NCBI GenBank assembly: GCA_963720375.1
Contig: CAVRFM010000005.1
Span: forward strand, 117,564-181,563
Source of the DNA: JAPLHP01 sp963720375
GTDB lineage: Bacteria; Chloroflexota; Dehalococcoidia; UBA2247; RBG-13-53-26
DNA length: 64,000 nt
Direction of reading: 5' to 3'
In this document: in pieces, positions 25,630 through 35,741 of the stretch
How the letters are laid out: the number at the start of each line of letters is the position of its first letter
Position numbering within the stretch: position 1 is the first letter of the stretch
Made by a program: the position numbers and the translations under genes
The notes under the pieces: generated by a model
What the model saw: only the letters and a program-made list of their open reading frames with translations
The model's database searches: none
What the model was told of the DNA's origin: nothing

Positions 25630-27955
25630 TCAAGCGCTGGCTGCCGGTGTTTTTGATTTCCCATGTTTCTCTCTCCAGGAGTCCAGCCAGACGATCAGCG
25701 TTGGCAGCATCACCAGGGTAGTCACCAGTGCGAGGAAAACGTCCAGCATGGTGACCATGGCGAAGCTGCGCAGGATCGGGAAGTCAGTGGCAATCAGCAG
25801 CGCCGCGAAACCGCCGATCACGGTGAAGCCAGAGGCGATGATGGCCCGCCCTATCCTGACGATGCTGGTGGTCATCGCCCGTTGCGGATTCTCACCCTTG
25901 TCGCGCTCCTCGTAGTAGCGCATCATCAGCAAGACGGTGAATTCCATGCCTATGCCGATTATAAGCGCGCCCAGGGTTGCCGTCAGCGGAGCTGTATTTT
26001 ATCCCCAGGAGATACATCACCCCGCCCGACCATCCGATGATAATGATCATCGGCAGAGTAGCCAGAAGAGCGCGGAGCAATCTGAATTTGAAGAGGACCA
26101 GAATGCCAGCAAATACGAAAAGGACACCCAGTAAGGTCATCTCTCTCCCTGCCGGTAGTCAGCGCAGCTAAAAGTTTGGCTTCGATCACAGTACTTCCGG
26201 TTACGGTGACATTCACGCCTTCAGGATGCTCGCTGGTATAATCCCTCAAATCTTTTGCCAGCTCCTTGGAGGCGGCACTCGATACCTCCCGATTGTAGAT
26301 TATGATATTGGCTGCAGTGAAGTCATCAGTAATAAGGTTCCTTTTGACGGGTTCCGGGATTTCCTGCAGTATCTGCCTGATCACTTGTGGATCCTGGGGG
26401 ATCTGGCCCCCGGTGGCTTGCATGATAACGTCAGCAATACTGGTGGTGCCAGTAACGGCCGCCGATTGCTCCTCGTTTACTCGTTGCTCGATTTGCCACA
26501 TCCAATCAAGGACAGCCGGATCGGTGACATCTTGAGCTTTGATAAGCAGGTTCGTTGACACGAGACCAGTCGCCGAGGGATTTCAGAGTGTTCACTGCCC
26601 GTACTGCTGGAATGTCCTGCGAAATGAAACTCATTTCGTTGGTTTCTGTCTGGATGCGGGAATCGGCAACGAGACCTGCCGCGCACAGGAGAACAGCGAT
26701 GAAGACGATGAGCAGAGTGTTCCTGATCACCCATGGGGCCAGTCTAGAAAGACCTCTTTCGACGAAGCTGGTGCTCTGTCTACCCGAATGGGGTCTCACA
26801 CCGTCCTGTGCCGCAGTTGTCTTGGATTCCTTGCGTCGATCGTTCCAGTGGAGGATTGCCACTAAGACAACCATTGACACCAAGTAGCAGGCTGTCACCC
26901 CGACAATCAAAGTGAGTCCAAAATCACGGATCATCGGCACGGGTGAGAAGAAGAGGGCAGCGAATCCCAGGCAGGCAGCGACTATGGTAATGCCGATTGT
27001 AGGTCCGATGTGGGTAACGGAGTTAACGACGGCATCGGCAGTGGTTCTATTCTCTCGCATCTCCTCATCGTAGCGATTGTGGAACTGGATGGCGTAGTCT
27101 ACTCCCAGCCCCACCAGGATCGGGAAGACTGCCATGGTGACCATGGTGATAGGGATGCTGAGTATGCCCATGGCACCGAAGGCGTAGATAATACCGAGAA
27201 ACGTCATGCCAAGCGGCAGCCAACGCCAGGCGAAGAAGCCGCGGACTCTGAATATGAAAGCCAGGATGATGAGCATCAGAGCCGCTGACAGGATCAACAT
27301 GTTGCGCATGGCGCTGAGCATCAGGTCTTGCAGGTCGCTTGTGACTGCAGGTCATGCCGGTAACCTCAGCACTGACATCCTCCCTAAAGCCTGCTCCGGC
27401 CACGGTTTGTTTGATCTCCTTAACGATGTCCGCTTGATCACCTTTCGACAGGCTCGCGTCGATGGTTATGGCAATCAAAGCATGGCTGGTGTCTGGAAAA
27501 ACACTGCGGAACTCCGTCCTCACTGTGCCGTCTTGCGGATCAGTGAGGATTCCCAGTATTGTCTGCGGGTCTGTCGGCAACTCGGGAGTGCCGGTCATTT
27601 GGGCAACCACCTGTTTGATGAGGAACGCAGGACCGATCGCCGACACTACACCGGGATCGGCTGCCATCTGTGTTTCGACAGCCTCTATAGCCGCCATATC
27701 GTCAGACTGCACGAGCTGGGATAGATTGTCCCCGGTCAATAGAACCACTACCACGGCATCACTGAAGCTCTGCGTGAACCGCTCGTAGTCCTTATAGGCT
27801 TGAGAGTCTGCAGAAACGAAGGTACTGGTCCCTGACTCCATCTTGAGTTGCAAGGCCCCGATGACGGAAGGAATCAGCAGAGAAAATCCCAGGATAACCA
27901 GCAGTACGTGCTTGCTCTTAATGAGATTAGCCAACCATCGAAAGAACCTGTTCAT
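25630..27955 (-). pseudogene. RND-superfamily exporter (MmpL/HAE-like), broken by four frameshifts
   Basis: Five overlapping pieces in alternating frames reconstruct one transporter of about 775 residues. They are MNRFFRWLANLIKSKHVLL with a large extracytoplasmic domain; a membrane domain with AVFPILVGLGVDYAIQFHNR; a second loop domain (DVTDPAVLDWMWQIEQRV); more helices (LLRALLATLPMIIIIGWSGG); and a final block IIGIGMEFTVLLMMRYYEER. The GxGxDYxI and GxGMEF motifs are the proton-relay helices of RND proteins. Breaks fall near 27335, 26555, 26145 and 25990. It would export lipids or drugs using proton motive force, under the TetR gene upstream. Four breaks mean real decay or poor sequence. Confidence 0.75.
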
Positions 27956-28173
27956 CTCTGTTTCCTCTTTCTGCGGTCCATGCTATGCCTCATGAGAAGC
28001 ACTGACCGAAGATACCGAGGATGTCTATTCCAGGATTGCCCCAACATACTCATTGTTTGCTCCATTCCTTTCATCATGCCTTCGGGCGGGCTGTAGATGT
28101 CCAGCCAGCCCGATGGCTTGACTCATTTCCAAATTCAGCTTCACCGTTTCACACGGCAAAGTAACATAGAGTT

Positions 28174-28193
28174 GACTGACCAGACAGTCAGTC
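28174..28193. promoter_or_regulatory. Candidate TetR operator upstream of the RND exporter
   Basis: GACTGAC, 6 nt, GTCAGTC: an inverted repeat with the same half-sites as the palindrome upstream of the TetR gene at 28819-28843. It lies between the TetR gene and the exporter. Confidence 0.65.
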
Positions 28194-28246
28194 CAATGCA
28201 AAAAAATTACCGGCAGATGCCATCGCACAATACTCCGGTAATCTCA

Positions 28247-28801
28247 TCAGCGATCCGGCGAGACCGGCAGCAGAGCCTGTGGCTGCAGAGCAGCCTGTAA
28301 AGGTGGCAAGGTGGTCATCCCCAACAGCAGACTGGCGGCAATCCTGCTGTCAACGGGCCTGAATTCCCCTGTGGCAATGCCATCCTTCACCAGCTTATCA
28401 ATCCTGAGCATGGTCTCTTCACTTATTTTGGCCAGGATGTCCTTCATATCATCCTCGAAGATCGCTTCAAAAAATGCGATTCGCAATAGGTATGGCCGCG
28501 ACTTAAATATGTCAAGGCATGCCTCGACCGCTGCCCCAAGCTTGGCTCGCGCCGACTCGTCACTCCGTGCTATGGCATCCCATTTTGTCAACACCGTAGT
28601 CATGGCGTCCTTCAATATGTGCTCAACCAACGCCTTCTTACTGGTGAAGTGATAAAAGACAAGGCCTTTGGATACGCCGGCAGCCTTGGCGATCTCGTCA
28701 ATTGATACGCCACGGTAGCCCTTCTCTCCAAATAGCCTCTCAGCTGCCTGCAGTATGGCAGAATACCGCTCTGTCACAGCAGGTGAGTTCAGCCTTAGCA
28801 A
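28247..28801 (-). CDS. TetR/AcrR-family transcriptional repressor
   Basis: A 184-residue repressor. The N-terminal helix-turn-helix is typical (ILQAAERLFGEKGYRGVSID, AKAAGVSKGLVFYHF, TSKKALVEHIL). The helical ligand-binding domain fills the rest. It lies upstream of the RND exporter on the same strand, and matching GACTGAC inverted repeats sit before both genes. Autoregulation and control of the exporter are therefore likely. Ligands of such pairs are often hydrophobic compounds or fatty-acyl derivatives; nothing here fixes the ligand. Confidence 0.9.
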   Translation of the reverse strand: MLRLNSPAVTERYSAILQAAERLFGEKGYRGVSIDEIAKAAGVSKGLVFYHFTSKKALVEHILKDAMTTVLTKWDAIARSDESARAKLGAAVEACLDIFKSRPYLLRIAFFEAIFEDDMKDILAKISEETMLRIDKLVKDGIATGEFRPVDSRIAASLLLGMTTLPPLQAALQPQALLPVSPDR

Positions 28802-28818
28802 GATGTTTCATAGCCACT

Positions 28819-28843
28819 CATGACTGACCGTTGGTCAGTCATG
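28819..28843. promoter_or_regulatory. 25-bp perfect palindrome, TetR operator
   Basis: CATGACTGACC-GTT-GGTCAGTCATG begins 18 nt upstream of the TetR ATG. Its half-sites match those at 28174-28193, with 5 instead of 6 nt between the GACTGAC arms. Confidence 0.75.
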
Positions 28844-28978
28844 GCGTATTGTAGCAGGGTGCCCTGGTCCTGTCAAGTGACCGAATTGACTGGTTCTACT
28901 CGTTTATGGTTGGTAGACGAATAAAAATAAGGCGATGCATCATATGGGACATAATAACGAGTATTCGAGAGGGATACA

Positions 28979-29970
28979 CTAGGGGTGGTGGTGCTCATTC
29001 TTAGGTTCCTCTCCTAATGTCCTCCACATTTCAATTCCGTTCTCAGGTTCTGATAGTCCTGGGGTACTCTCAGCCTTCAACTCTTGATGAAGTTTCTCAA
29101 GTTTGCGCTTAAAATACTTATCATTCGCAACTTTAAGATACTGTTTCTTTGACGCTAGACTCTGTATAGTACAGAGCACTTCAGCCGAGATGGTCTTTTG
29201 GGTTATTCTGCGATACCATGCGTATGCCAACATATCTGCCGCCTGAAGTTGCGGTCTATGGGCAGAATCGGCGAAGCCGAGGTCATCTAGCCAACGCTGC
29301 CCGGGGTATTGCCCTTTCCAGAAATTATTAAATGTCTGGACTGCTACGGGTTTTAGCTGGTTGCAATCTAATACCAATGGAGCAGAGAATCAGGTGGCGA
29401 TATATCTAATAGGTCTCGAAGGAATAAGATAAGAGCTAGCATATATGGTCGGGACTGAGCACCTGTGGTGGTTAATTTACGCTGGAATGACCACTTAAAA
29501 GGCGGGCCACCACTGTCTCTGTTTTTACTCCTGATATGGAGCTGAGTCTTAAGGTAGGCCCCAGTCATGTATCGCCGTTGTTCCAGTGTTAACGCATGGA
29601 ATGCGGCCAAATCTATGGCCCATCCGATAGGAGTAATTTGGTGAGTGTTAATAACTGATAGGAGTGCGTTCAAATATTCGGAGCGAAGTTCTGAAGACCA
29701 CCCTCTATATTGATCTTTACGTGATTGTCGTCTATTTGGAGCGAAAAAGTCAGCAGCGTGAAACTCCTGAACGCAATACTTCTTTAGCACAGCAACCCAT
29801 GCTACATTAAAAGATTCCCATTCGTTAGGTGCGCCAACGTAGCCTAAGAGCATACATAGCTTAGCATTACCTTCAATGCCACTCTCATCCCCGTAAGCCC
29901 AGAATTCAACGGCTGCGATAAGATGCCCCCCTTCGTTATAAGGATATTTACCATGCCCCGCACTTAGCAT
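28979..29970 (-). pseudogene. DUF3800-family protein, frameshifted
   Basis: The first frame (29970-29368) opens with the family hallmark FWAYGDESG and continues through AADFFAP. The second frame (29377-28979) has VLDCNQLKPV and the C-terminal hallmark PQLQAADMLAYAWYRR. Joined, they give about 330 residues, normal for DUF3800, a family with an RNase H-like fold often found near mobile elements. The break is at CATTGG near 29375; one extra T would restore one frame. It stands alone between the TetR gene and tRNA-Val. The function of the family is unknown. Confidence 0.7.
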
Positions 29971-30270
29971 AGTACACCACCTCTAGCGACCATGCTAAGT
30001 ATATTATTGCCCTTAGTAGAGAGGATAATATCACAACCTGACTTACAGGTCATACCCCCTACAGGTAGTGGTATCATTCCACGAGGAAACTTTATGTCCA
30101 GATTAGGTATATATGTCCTATGAGTCATATTACCAACCATAAGCAAGCGGTACCAATTGACTCATAGTGACTGTTACCGAGATTTGACCTGCCCCCAATA
30201 GGTATACCACCTCTTTGGTTACAGTTGCCGGAGACGCAGCAAGTGATCTGCTGTGCTTCTGCGGGTGGAA
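29971..30270. other. Intergenic region upstream of DUF3800 gene
   Basis: 300 nt with no convincing ORF. It contains stop-rich AT stretches and the presumed promoter of the DUF3800 gene, but no box stands out. Confidence 0.35.
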
Positions 30271-30346
30271 TGGTGGGCGATACTGGACTTGAACCAGTGG
30301 CCTCTGCGATGTCAACGCAGCGCTCTAACCACTGAGCTAATCGCCC
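30271..30346 (-). tRNA. tRNA-Val (GAC)
   Basis: A 76-nt cloverleaf including an encoded CCA end. Acceptor GGGCGAT / ATCGCCC, D stem GCTC/GAGC, anticodon stem CTGCG/CGCAG with loop TTGACAT (anticodon GAC), T arm ACTGG-TTCAAGT-CCAGT, discriminator A. Confidence 0.95.
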
Positions 30347-30681
30347 AACTAGAAGAAGTTATCAAATATGCTGGCCCGAGTCAAGCACGGCGTGCGCGGC
30401 TTGAATAACGCGGCCGGATGACTTTCTCAGGCTGCTTGTTGAAAGCCCTTGTATGCAAATGTTGTCCGAGGATGATCCTGGGTTTGCCAGTGGCGGCCAG
30501 CACTTGATAAAGGACTATGACAACTATAGAATAGGGAGTATAAACATAGATAGACTTGATGAGTGAGTTATAGCAGGTTCTTGGTTTATCAATCTGTAGT
30601 TGAGTTGTTTGGAACGTCAAGGATTAATGCTGACATGATTCTAGATGTAGTATATACTCGGGAGCAGCGCAGGAGGTAAGG
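30347..30681. other. Intergenic region before pdxS
   Basis: About 335 nt between tRNA-Val and pdxS. No coding frame is convincing. The pdxS ribosome binding site (AGGAGG) ends it. No clear riboswitch was recognised. Confidence 0.4.
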
Positions 30682-31563
30682 ATGGAGACGGGGACGTGGA
30701 CTGTTAAGACCGGGCTGGCCCAGATGCTGAAGGGTGGTGTGATCATGGATGTGGTCACTCCGGATCATGCGAAGATAGCTGAGGAGGCCGGCGCGTGTGC
30801 CGTGATGGCACTGGAGAGGGTTCCGGCGGATATCCGTGCTGCTGGCGGTGTGGCCCGCATGGCTGATCCGGATGTGATCCTGGCTATTAAGGAAGCAGTG
30901 ACTATCCCGGTGATGGCTAAGTGCCGTATCGGCCACTTTGTTGAGGCGCAAGTGCTGGAAGCACTCGGTATCGATTTCATAGATGAATCTGAGGTACTTA
31001 CTCCTGCTGATGAGACCTGTCATGTCTGGAAACATGATTTCAAGGTTCCCTTCGTATGTGGCTGCCGCGACCTGGGCGAAGCCCTGCGTCGCATTGCCGA
31101 AGGTGCGGCCATGATCCGTACCAAAGGTGAGGCTGGCACGGGAAACATTGTAGAGGCGGTAAGACATATGCGGGCGGTTATGGGTGGTATCCAGAAGCTG
31201 GTGAACATGCGTGAAGAGGAACTGATGGCAGAGGCTAAGGCCATAGGGGCTCCATTTGAACTGGTACTGGAGGTTCATCGGACAGGCAAGCTGCCGGTGG
31301 TCAATTTCGCCGCCGGTGGTGTAGCTACCCCGGCAGACGCAGCATTGATGATGCAACTGGGGGCCGAAGGAGTCTTCGTCGGTTCTGGTATCTTCAAATC
31401 CAGTGACCCGGCAGCAAGGGCCAAGGCCGTTGTTAAAGCTACTACCCACTATCGTGATGCCAAGATTATCGCCCAGGTCTCCAGAGGCTTGCGTGGTGCC
31501 ATGCCAGGGCTGGATATAAAGGGAATTCCCAAGGAGGAGTTGCTGGCAACTCGAGGGTGGTAG
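30682..31563 (+). CDS. pdxS: Pyridoxal 5'-phosphate synthase, PdxS subunit
   Basis: A 293-residue TIM-barrel synthase that makes pyridoxal phosphate from ribose 5-phosphate, glyceraldehyde 3-phosphate and ammonia. Highly conserved stretches are KGGVIMDVVTPDHAKIAEEA, ACAVMALERVPADIR, the catalytic-lysine region PVMAKCRIGHFVEAQ, and FAAGGVATPADAALMMQLGA. AGGAGG is 6 nt before the ATG. The ammonia-supplying glutaminase PdxT usually lies next to PdxS, but here the next gene is a GNAT-like protein, so pdxT must be elsewhere or ammonia is used directly. It starts the housekeeping operon that runs to 36720. Confidence 0.97.
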   Translation: METGTWTVKTGLAQMLKGGVIMDVVTPDHAKIAEEAGACAVMALERVPADIRAAGGVARMADPDVILAIKEAVTIPVMAKCRIGHFVEAQVLEALGIDFIDESEVLTPADETCHVWKHDFKVPFVCGCRDLGEALRRIAEGAAMIRTKGEAGTGNIVEAVRHMRAVMGGIQKLVNMREEELMAEAKAIGAPFELVLEVHRTGKLPVVNFAAGGVATPADAALMMQLGAEGVFVGSGIFKSSDPAARAKAVVKATTHYRDAKIIAQVSRGLRGAMPGLDIKGIPKEELLATRGW

Positions 31564-31573
31564 AGCGTATTTT

Positions 31574-32497
31574 ATGATTCGCTCCTTTTTCCCTTTGGAT
31601 GTGTTGGATATTCTCCTTCAAGGCGGAGCGCTAGCTAATAGAGCTGGCACCAAAGACAACATAGTCAGAAAAGAAACGGCCTTAGCCAGTCTGCCCAACC
31701 TCCTGGGCCAATGGTTGAATCCCCAATTGAAAACGCGCGTTTGGATATGCACAGAAGGCTTTACTCTGCGTGGGGTGGCTTCCGTTAGAAATCGTTCCAG
31801 CTCTCAGGCTTGGGAGGTGGATCGGCTTATGCTCCGTGAGCAAGATATTGACTGCTGTATTTCGCTCCTGGAACATGTAGGTGTTGTCGGAGGAGAACTG
31901 GCGGTACAGAGAGTCTTCCTCCGTCTTCCTGCCACCAGTCCCCTTTTAAATGCTGCCGAGAAGGCTGGTTTCCTGCCCTATGCAACGGAGTGTCTCTATT
32001 GGTGTGAGAAGAGAGAGACAGAAGGTAAGGTGGCGGTTAATGAAACTTCTCCCGATTCTAATCCTCGCCGCAAGCAGGCCGGTGATGAGCGGAGACTTTT
32101 TGAACTATATGAGAAGTGTGTCCCCGTTTCGATCCGCAGGGTTGAAGGGCTGACTTTCGCACAATGGCAGGCCAATAAGGGCAGGAGCCTGGGGCAGGAA
32201 TGGGTTTTTGAAAGAGGGGGGTTCTTTGCAGGCTGGATTGCAGTTAGGGCCAGCCGCGATATGGGGCAACTGGAGGTAATAGCTGCTTCTCGTGGAGCGT
32301 TGGAGAATGTAATGGAATACGGCTTAATGTGCCTCCGTGGTTGCCATCATTTATACTGCCTGGCTCCTGCGTTTGATCAGGAGCTATCTCAATTACTGGG
32401 GCGCCGGGGTTTCAGTCAAGTATCAACGTATTCTGCTCTGACAAAGGAACTGGTGGTCAAGGCAGCGGAGCCCTGCCTTATGCCAGCAGGTGCTTAA
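31574..32497 (+). CDS. GNAT-like hypothetical protein
   Basis: A 307-residue protein 10 nt after pdxS in the operon. It reads like two degenerate acetyltransferase halves (WEVDRLMLREQDIDCCISLL with VQRVFLRLPATSPLLNAAEK, and later GQLEVIAASRGALENVMEYG). The classic acetyl-CoA loop QxxGxG/A is not evident. It ends 11 nt before the R3H ATPase. A role in nucleic acid or translation housekeeping is suggested only by context. Family assignment is tentative. Confidence 0.7.
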   Translation: MIRSFFPLDVLDILLQGGALANRAGTKDNIVRKETALASLPNLLGQWLNPQLKTRVWICTEGFTLRGVASVRNRSSSQAWEVDRLMLREQDIDCCISLLEHVGVVGGELAVQRVFLRLPATSPLLNAAEKAGFLPYATECLYWCEKRETEGKVAVNETSPDSNPRRKQAGDERRLFELYEKCVPVSIRRVEGLTFAQWQANKGRSLGQEWVFERGGFFAGWIAVRASRDMGQLEVIAASRGALENVMEYGLMCLRGCHHLYCLAPAFDQELSQLLGRRGFSQVSTYSALTKELVVKAAEPCLMPAGA

Positions 32498-32508
32498 CTG
32501 GGAGGACA

Positions 32509-34038
32509 ATGCAAAAGACAATCATAGATGACCTGGATGCTTTGCTGGATATCCTGCCACCATTCGTCTCAGAGACACTGAGGCAACGGGGAGATTATAG
32601 TGAACTCTTGGAAGTGGTGATGGATCTGGGACGCCATGCGGAGGCAAGGTTTCCCAATTATGAGGTAGTCCTCAGTCCTAAAGAAGTTGTCCAGGAGGAC
32701 CTGGAGTATGTAGCTTCTCGAATCAGTGCTTTTAATGATGATAATCGTGCTGGGATTGAGCGTACCCTTCATCGGGTCTCTTGCATTCGCAACCGTCAGG
32801 GGCGCATTGTGGGTCTTACGTGCCGCGTGGGCCGGGCCGTCTTCGGTACGATGAAGCTGATTGAGGACCTGGTTCAATCAGGCAGAAATATTCTGCTCCT
32901 GGGACGTCCTGGTGTGGGAAAAACGACGATGCTTAGGGAAGTAGCCCGTGTCCTGGCTGACGAGGTGGGGAAGAGGGTGATCATTGTGGATACCTCCAAT
33001 GAGATTGCTGGCGACGGAGATATACCCCATCCTGCCATTGGCCATGCGCGGAGAATGCAGGTGCCTAAACCTACCATGCAGCATTCGGTGATGATCGAGG
33101 CTGTAGAGAATCATATGCCGCAGGCGATTGTCATTGATGAAATCGGCACTGAGCTCGAGGCGGCAGCCGCGCGTACTATTGCTGAGCGCGGTGTTCAACT
33201 GGTGGGCACAGCGCATGGCAATACTCTGGAGAACCTGATTCTCAACCCCATTCTGTCTGATCTTATCGGTGGAATTCAAACGGTTACCCTCGGTGATGAG
33301 GAAGCGCGGCGAAGAGGCACCCAGAAGTCTATCCTAGAACGAAAAGCTCCTCCCACCTTTGATGTGTTGGTGGAAATCCAGGAGTTCAACAGGGTGGCCG
33401 TTCATTCTGACGTAGCTGAAGTAGTTGACGCTATTCTAAGAGGCAGGCCGATAACGAGAGAGGTTCGCTCGATGGATGAAGAAGGGGGTCTGCAGAAAAA
33501 GCAGGAAAAATTACTCCCGTTCTCCAACAACCAGACGGCTGCCCAGAAGAGTGATAGGGAATCACCCGAAGATGCTATTGCTGTGCCGAGGATTTATCTC
33601 TTTGGAGTCAACCGGGCGAAGCTGGAACAGGCAGCGAGAGAAAAACAGCTTGGGATCAACGTTGTCCCCGAGGTGGGGGAGGCTAGCATCTTTGTGACCT
33701 GCAAAACCTACTATCGCCGTAGGCCCCAGAAGGTAAGGGATGCTGAAGTGGCAGGTCTGCCTGTTTATGTATTGAAGAGCAATACCCTGGGCGAGATGAG
33801 ACAGTTCCTGGAATCCCTGGCTGGCAATCGGAGAAGGATGGATGCGATCGGCACTGCTCTGAGGGAGGCGGAAGAAGCTATCGCTCAGGTGATGAATGGG
33901 AGAGATTCAGTGCAACTGAGCCCGCAGAATTCCTATGTCCGTCGGTTGCAGCACCAGATGGCAGAACGCTCTCGCGTGGCCTCTCGCAGCTTTGGCAAGG
34001 AACCACAGCGGCGGGTGGAGATATTTAGAAACTCCTGA
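32509..34038 (+). CDS. AAA ATPase with R3H single-stranded nucleic acid-binding domain (SpoIIIAA/Ycf45-like)
   Basis: A 509-residue protein. The central P-loop ATPase has Walker A LLLGRPGVGKTTMLREVARV and Walker B AIVIDEIGTELEA, with TSNEIAGDGDIPHPAIG between them, the signature of the stage III sporulation AA-like / chloroplast Ycf45 group. The C terminus carries an R3H domain (RRLQHQMAERSRVASRSFG, PQRRVEIF) expected to bind single-stranded DNA or RNA. About 100 residues of low conservation link the two. The organism shows no sign of sporulation, so a general nucleic-acid role is more likely. In the operon it lies between the GNAT-like gene and tmk. Confidence 0.92.
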   Translation: MQKTIIDDLDALLDILPPFVSETLRQRGDYSELLEVVMDLGRHAEARFPNYEVVLSPKEVVQEDLEYVASRISAFNDDNRAGIERTLHRVSCIRNRQGRIVGLTCRVGRAVFGTMKLIEDLVQSGRNILLLGRPGVGKTTMLREVARVLADEVGKRVIIVDTSNEIAGDGDIPHPAIGHARRMQVPKPTMQHSVMIEAVENHMPQAIVIDEIGTELEAAAARTIAERGVQLVGTAHGNTLENLILNPILSDLIGGIQTVTLGDEEARRRGTQKSILERKAPPTFDVLVEIQEFNRVAVHSDVAEVVDAILRGRPITREVRSMDEEGGLQKKQEKLLPFSNNQTAAQKSDRESPEDAIAVPRIYLFGVNRAKLEQAAREKQLGINVVPEVGEASIFVTCKTYYRRRPQKVRDAEVAGLPVYVLKSNTLGEMRQFLESLAGNRRRMDAIGTALREAEEAIAQVMNGRDSVQLSPQNSYVRRLQHQMAERSRVASRSFGKEPQRRVEIFRNS

Positions 34039-34047
34039 GGTGGGCTC

Positions 34048-34677
34048 TTGGCACTGTTTATAACGTTTGAGGGTGGCGAAGGATGTGGCAAGAGCACCCA
34101 GGCCAGGGCTCTCTACAGGCGGGTGTCGGCCTCAAGTATCCCGGTGATACTTACTCATGAGCCTGGTGGTACCCCTTTCGGTGAACAGGCTCGACGGTCT
34201 CTAAAGCGAATCAGCAATTCACCTCTCTCACCTCTGGCGGAGCTGTTTCTCGTTGCCGCCTCCCGGGTGCAACTGGTGGAGGAAGTGATTCGCCCGAGCC
34301 TGGAAGCAAACACTATGGTCATCTGTGACCGTTACACCGACTCCACTCTGGCTTATCAAGGATACGGGCGCGGGATCGATCTGGATACCATTCAGGCTAT
34401 TAATGACATTGCCACTAGGGGTCTGTCCTCTGACCTGGTGATCCTGCTGGATATCCCTGTTGAAGCAGGACTGGCCCGCAAGGGGTCGGCCAGAGAGGAC
34501 CGCTTTGAGAGAGAGGACTTGGCCTTCCATCAGCGGGTGCGGGAGGGTTATCTCAAGATGGCTGACGCTGACCCAGGGCGCTGGCTGGTAATTGACGGTG
34601 CATTGCCCAAAAGGGAGATCCGGAGCCGGATCTGGGAGAGGGTTGACATAATGCTACGAAGAGAGAATAGAAAGTGA
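34048..34677 (+). CDS. tmk: Thymidylate kinase
   Basis: A 209-residue dTMP kinase, phosphorylating dTMP to dTDP with ATP. P-loop FEGGEGCGKSTQ, the dTMP-binding DRYTDSTLAYQGYGRG, and a LID region (SAREDRFEREDLAFHQRVREG). The start is TTG at 34048 with GAGGTGGG about 4 nt upstream. Its TGA overlaps the GTG of mnmA (GTGA), the first of three such 4-nt junctions in this operon, so translation is coupled. Confidence 0.96.
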   Translation: MALFITFEGGEGCGKSTQARALYRRVSASSIPVILTHEPGGTPFGEQARRSLKRISNSPLSPLAELFLVAASRVQLVEEVIRPSLEANTMVICDRYTDSTLAYQGYGRGIDLDTIQAINDIATRGLSSDLVILLDIPVEAGLARKGSAREDRFEREDLAFHQRVREGYLKMADADPGRWLVIDGALPKREIRSRIWERVDIMLRRENRK

Positions 34678-35741
34678 GCAAACCCAGAGTTGCTGTAGCC
34701 ATGAGCGGCGGCGTGGACTCCTCTTTGTCGGCGGCTTTGCTGAAGGAAGCAGGATACGAAGTCACTGGCGTTCATATGCAACTGTGGCGTGAAGAGGGGG
34801 CTGGTGATCCCGGCCCTCATCCTGCTGGCCGTTCTCTTCGAAATGCCAGCGATGCCGATCAGGTGTGCCGGCTTCTTGGTATCCCGTTTCACGTGCTCAA
34901 TTTTGAGACGGAATTCCGGAATTCTGTGATTGATTACTTCTGTCGTGAGTATGCTCAAGGGCGAACCCCCAACCCCTGTGTGGCCTGCAATCAGCAGATC
35001 AAGTTTGATCTGCTGCTGAGCACAGTTCTGGCCCTGGGTGCGGAGTATTTGGCCACGGGTCATTATGCCAGGATCGAGGGCACAGAAAATGGATATCGCT
35101 TGCTCAGGGGTGCCGATTCTTCCAATGATCAGTCGTATTTTCTGTACACTTTAGGCCAGCGGGAGTTGCGACGACTGCTATTCCCGCTGGCAGATTGTCG
35201 CAAAACGCAGGTGCGCCGCATGGCGGCGGAGCGAGGTCTGCCGGTTGCTGATAAGCCAAAAAGCCAGGACCTGTGTTTTATACCTGGTGGTCATTACCGT
35301 GACTTCCTCATGAGTTACCTCCCTCCCACCTCCGGTGATATCGTTGACATGGAAGGAAACGTGTTGGGGAAACATCGGGGCATAGCCTTCTACACTGTAG
35401 GGCAAAGGACAGGCTTGGGGCTTTCCTCCGAAAAACGCCTCTACGTAATAGCCATTAATGCCGCTACTAACTCACTTGTGGTTGGTCCGGAGGACAAACT
35501 TTTTTCCTCCAGGCTGCTGGCGAGGGGAGTCAGATTTGTATCCGAGGAGCCCGAATTCCCCGCAACTATTAGAGCCAAGATCCGTTATAAGTCCCCGGAG
35601 ATAAATGCCACGCTCCGTCCCTGTGACCAGGGGGTGGAGGTTCTTTTTCATAAACCACAGCGGGCCATTACCCCCGGTCAGGCGGTTGTGTTCTACGACG
35701 GTGAGCGGGTTCTGGGGGGTGGCATAATAGAGGCATCTTGA
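34674..35741 (+). CDS. mnmA: tRNA-specific 2-thiouridylase MnmA
   Basis: A 355-residue enzyme that thiolates U34 of tRNAs for Lys, Glu and Gln. The ATP-binding PP-loop is VAVAMSGGVDSSLSAALL; catalytic cysteines lie in NPCVACNQQIKFD and SQDLCFIPGG. The C-terminal beta-barrel has YTVGQRTGLGLS. Length is normal. The start is GTG inside the tmk stop, and its own TGA overlaps the TTG of rnhB, so expression is tightly linked to both neighbours. Confidence 0.96.
   Translation: MSKPRVAVAMSGGVDSSLSAALLKEAGYEVTGVHMQLWREEGAGDPGPHPAGRSLRNASDADQVCRLLGIPFHVLNFETEFRNSVIDYFCREYAQGRTPNPCVACNQQIKFDLLLSTVLALGAEYLATGHYARIEGTENGYRLLRGADSSNDQSYFLYTLGQRELRRLLFPLADCRKTQVRRMAAERGLPVADKPKSQDLCFIPGGHYRDFLMSYLPPTSGDIVDMEGNVLGKHRGIAFYTVGQRTGLGLSSEKRLYVIAINAATNSLVVGPEDKLFSSRLLARGVRFVSEEPEFPATIRAKIRYKSPEINATLRPCDQGVEVLFHKPQRAITPGQAVVFYDGERVLGGGIIEAS

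Noticed and set aside
30589..31449. Minus-strand ORF of 286 codons
   Set aside because: Antisense to pdxS, a highly conserved gene; composition is not protein-like.
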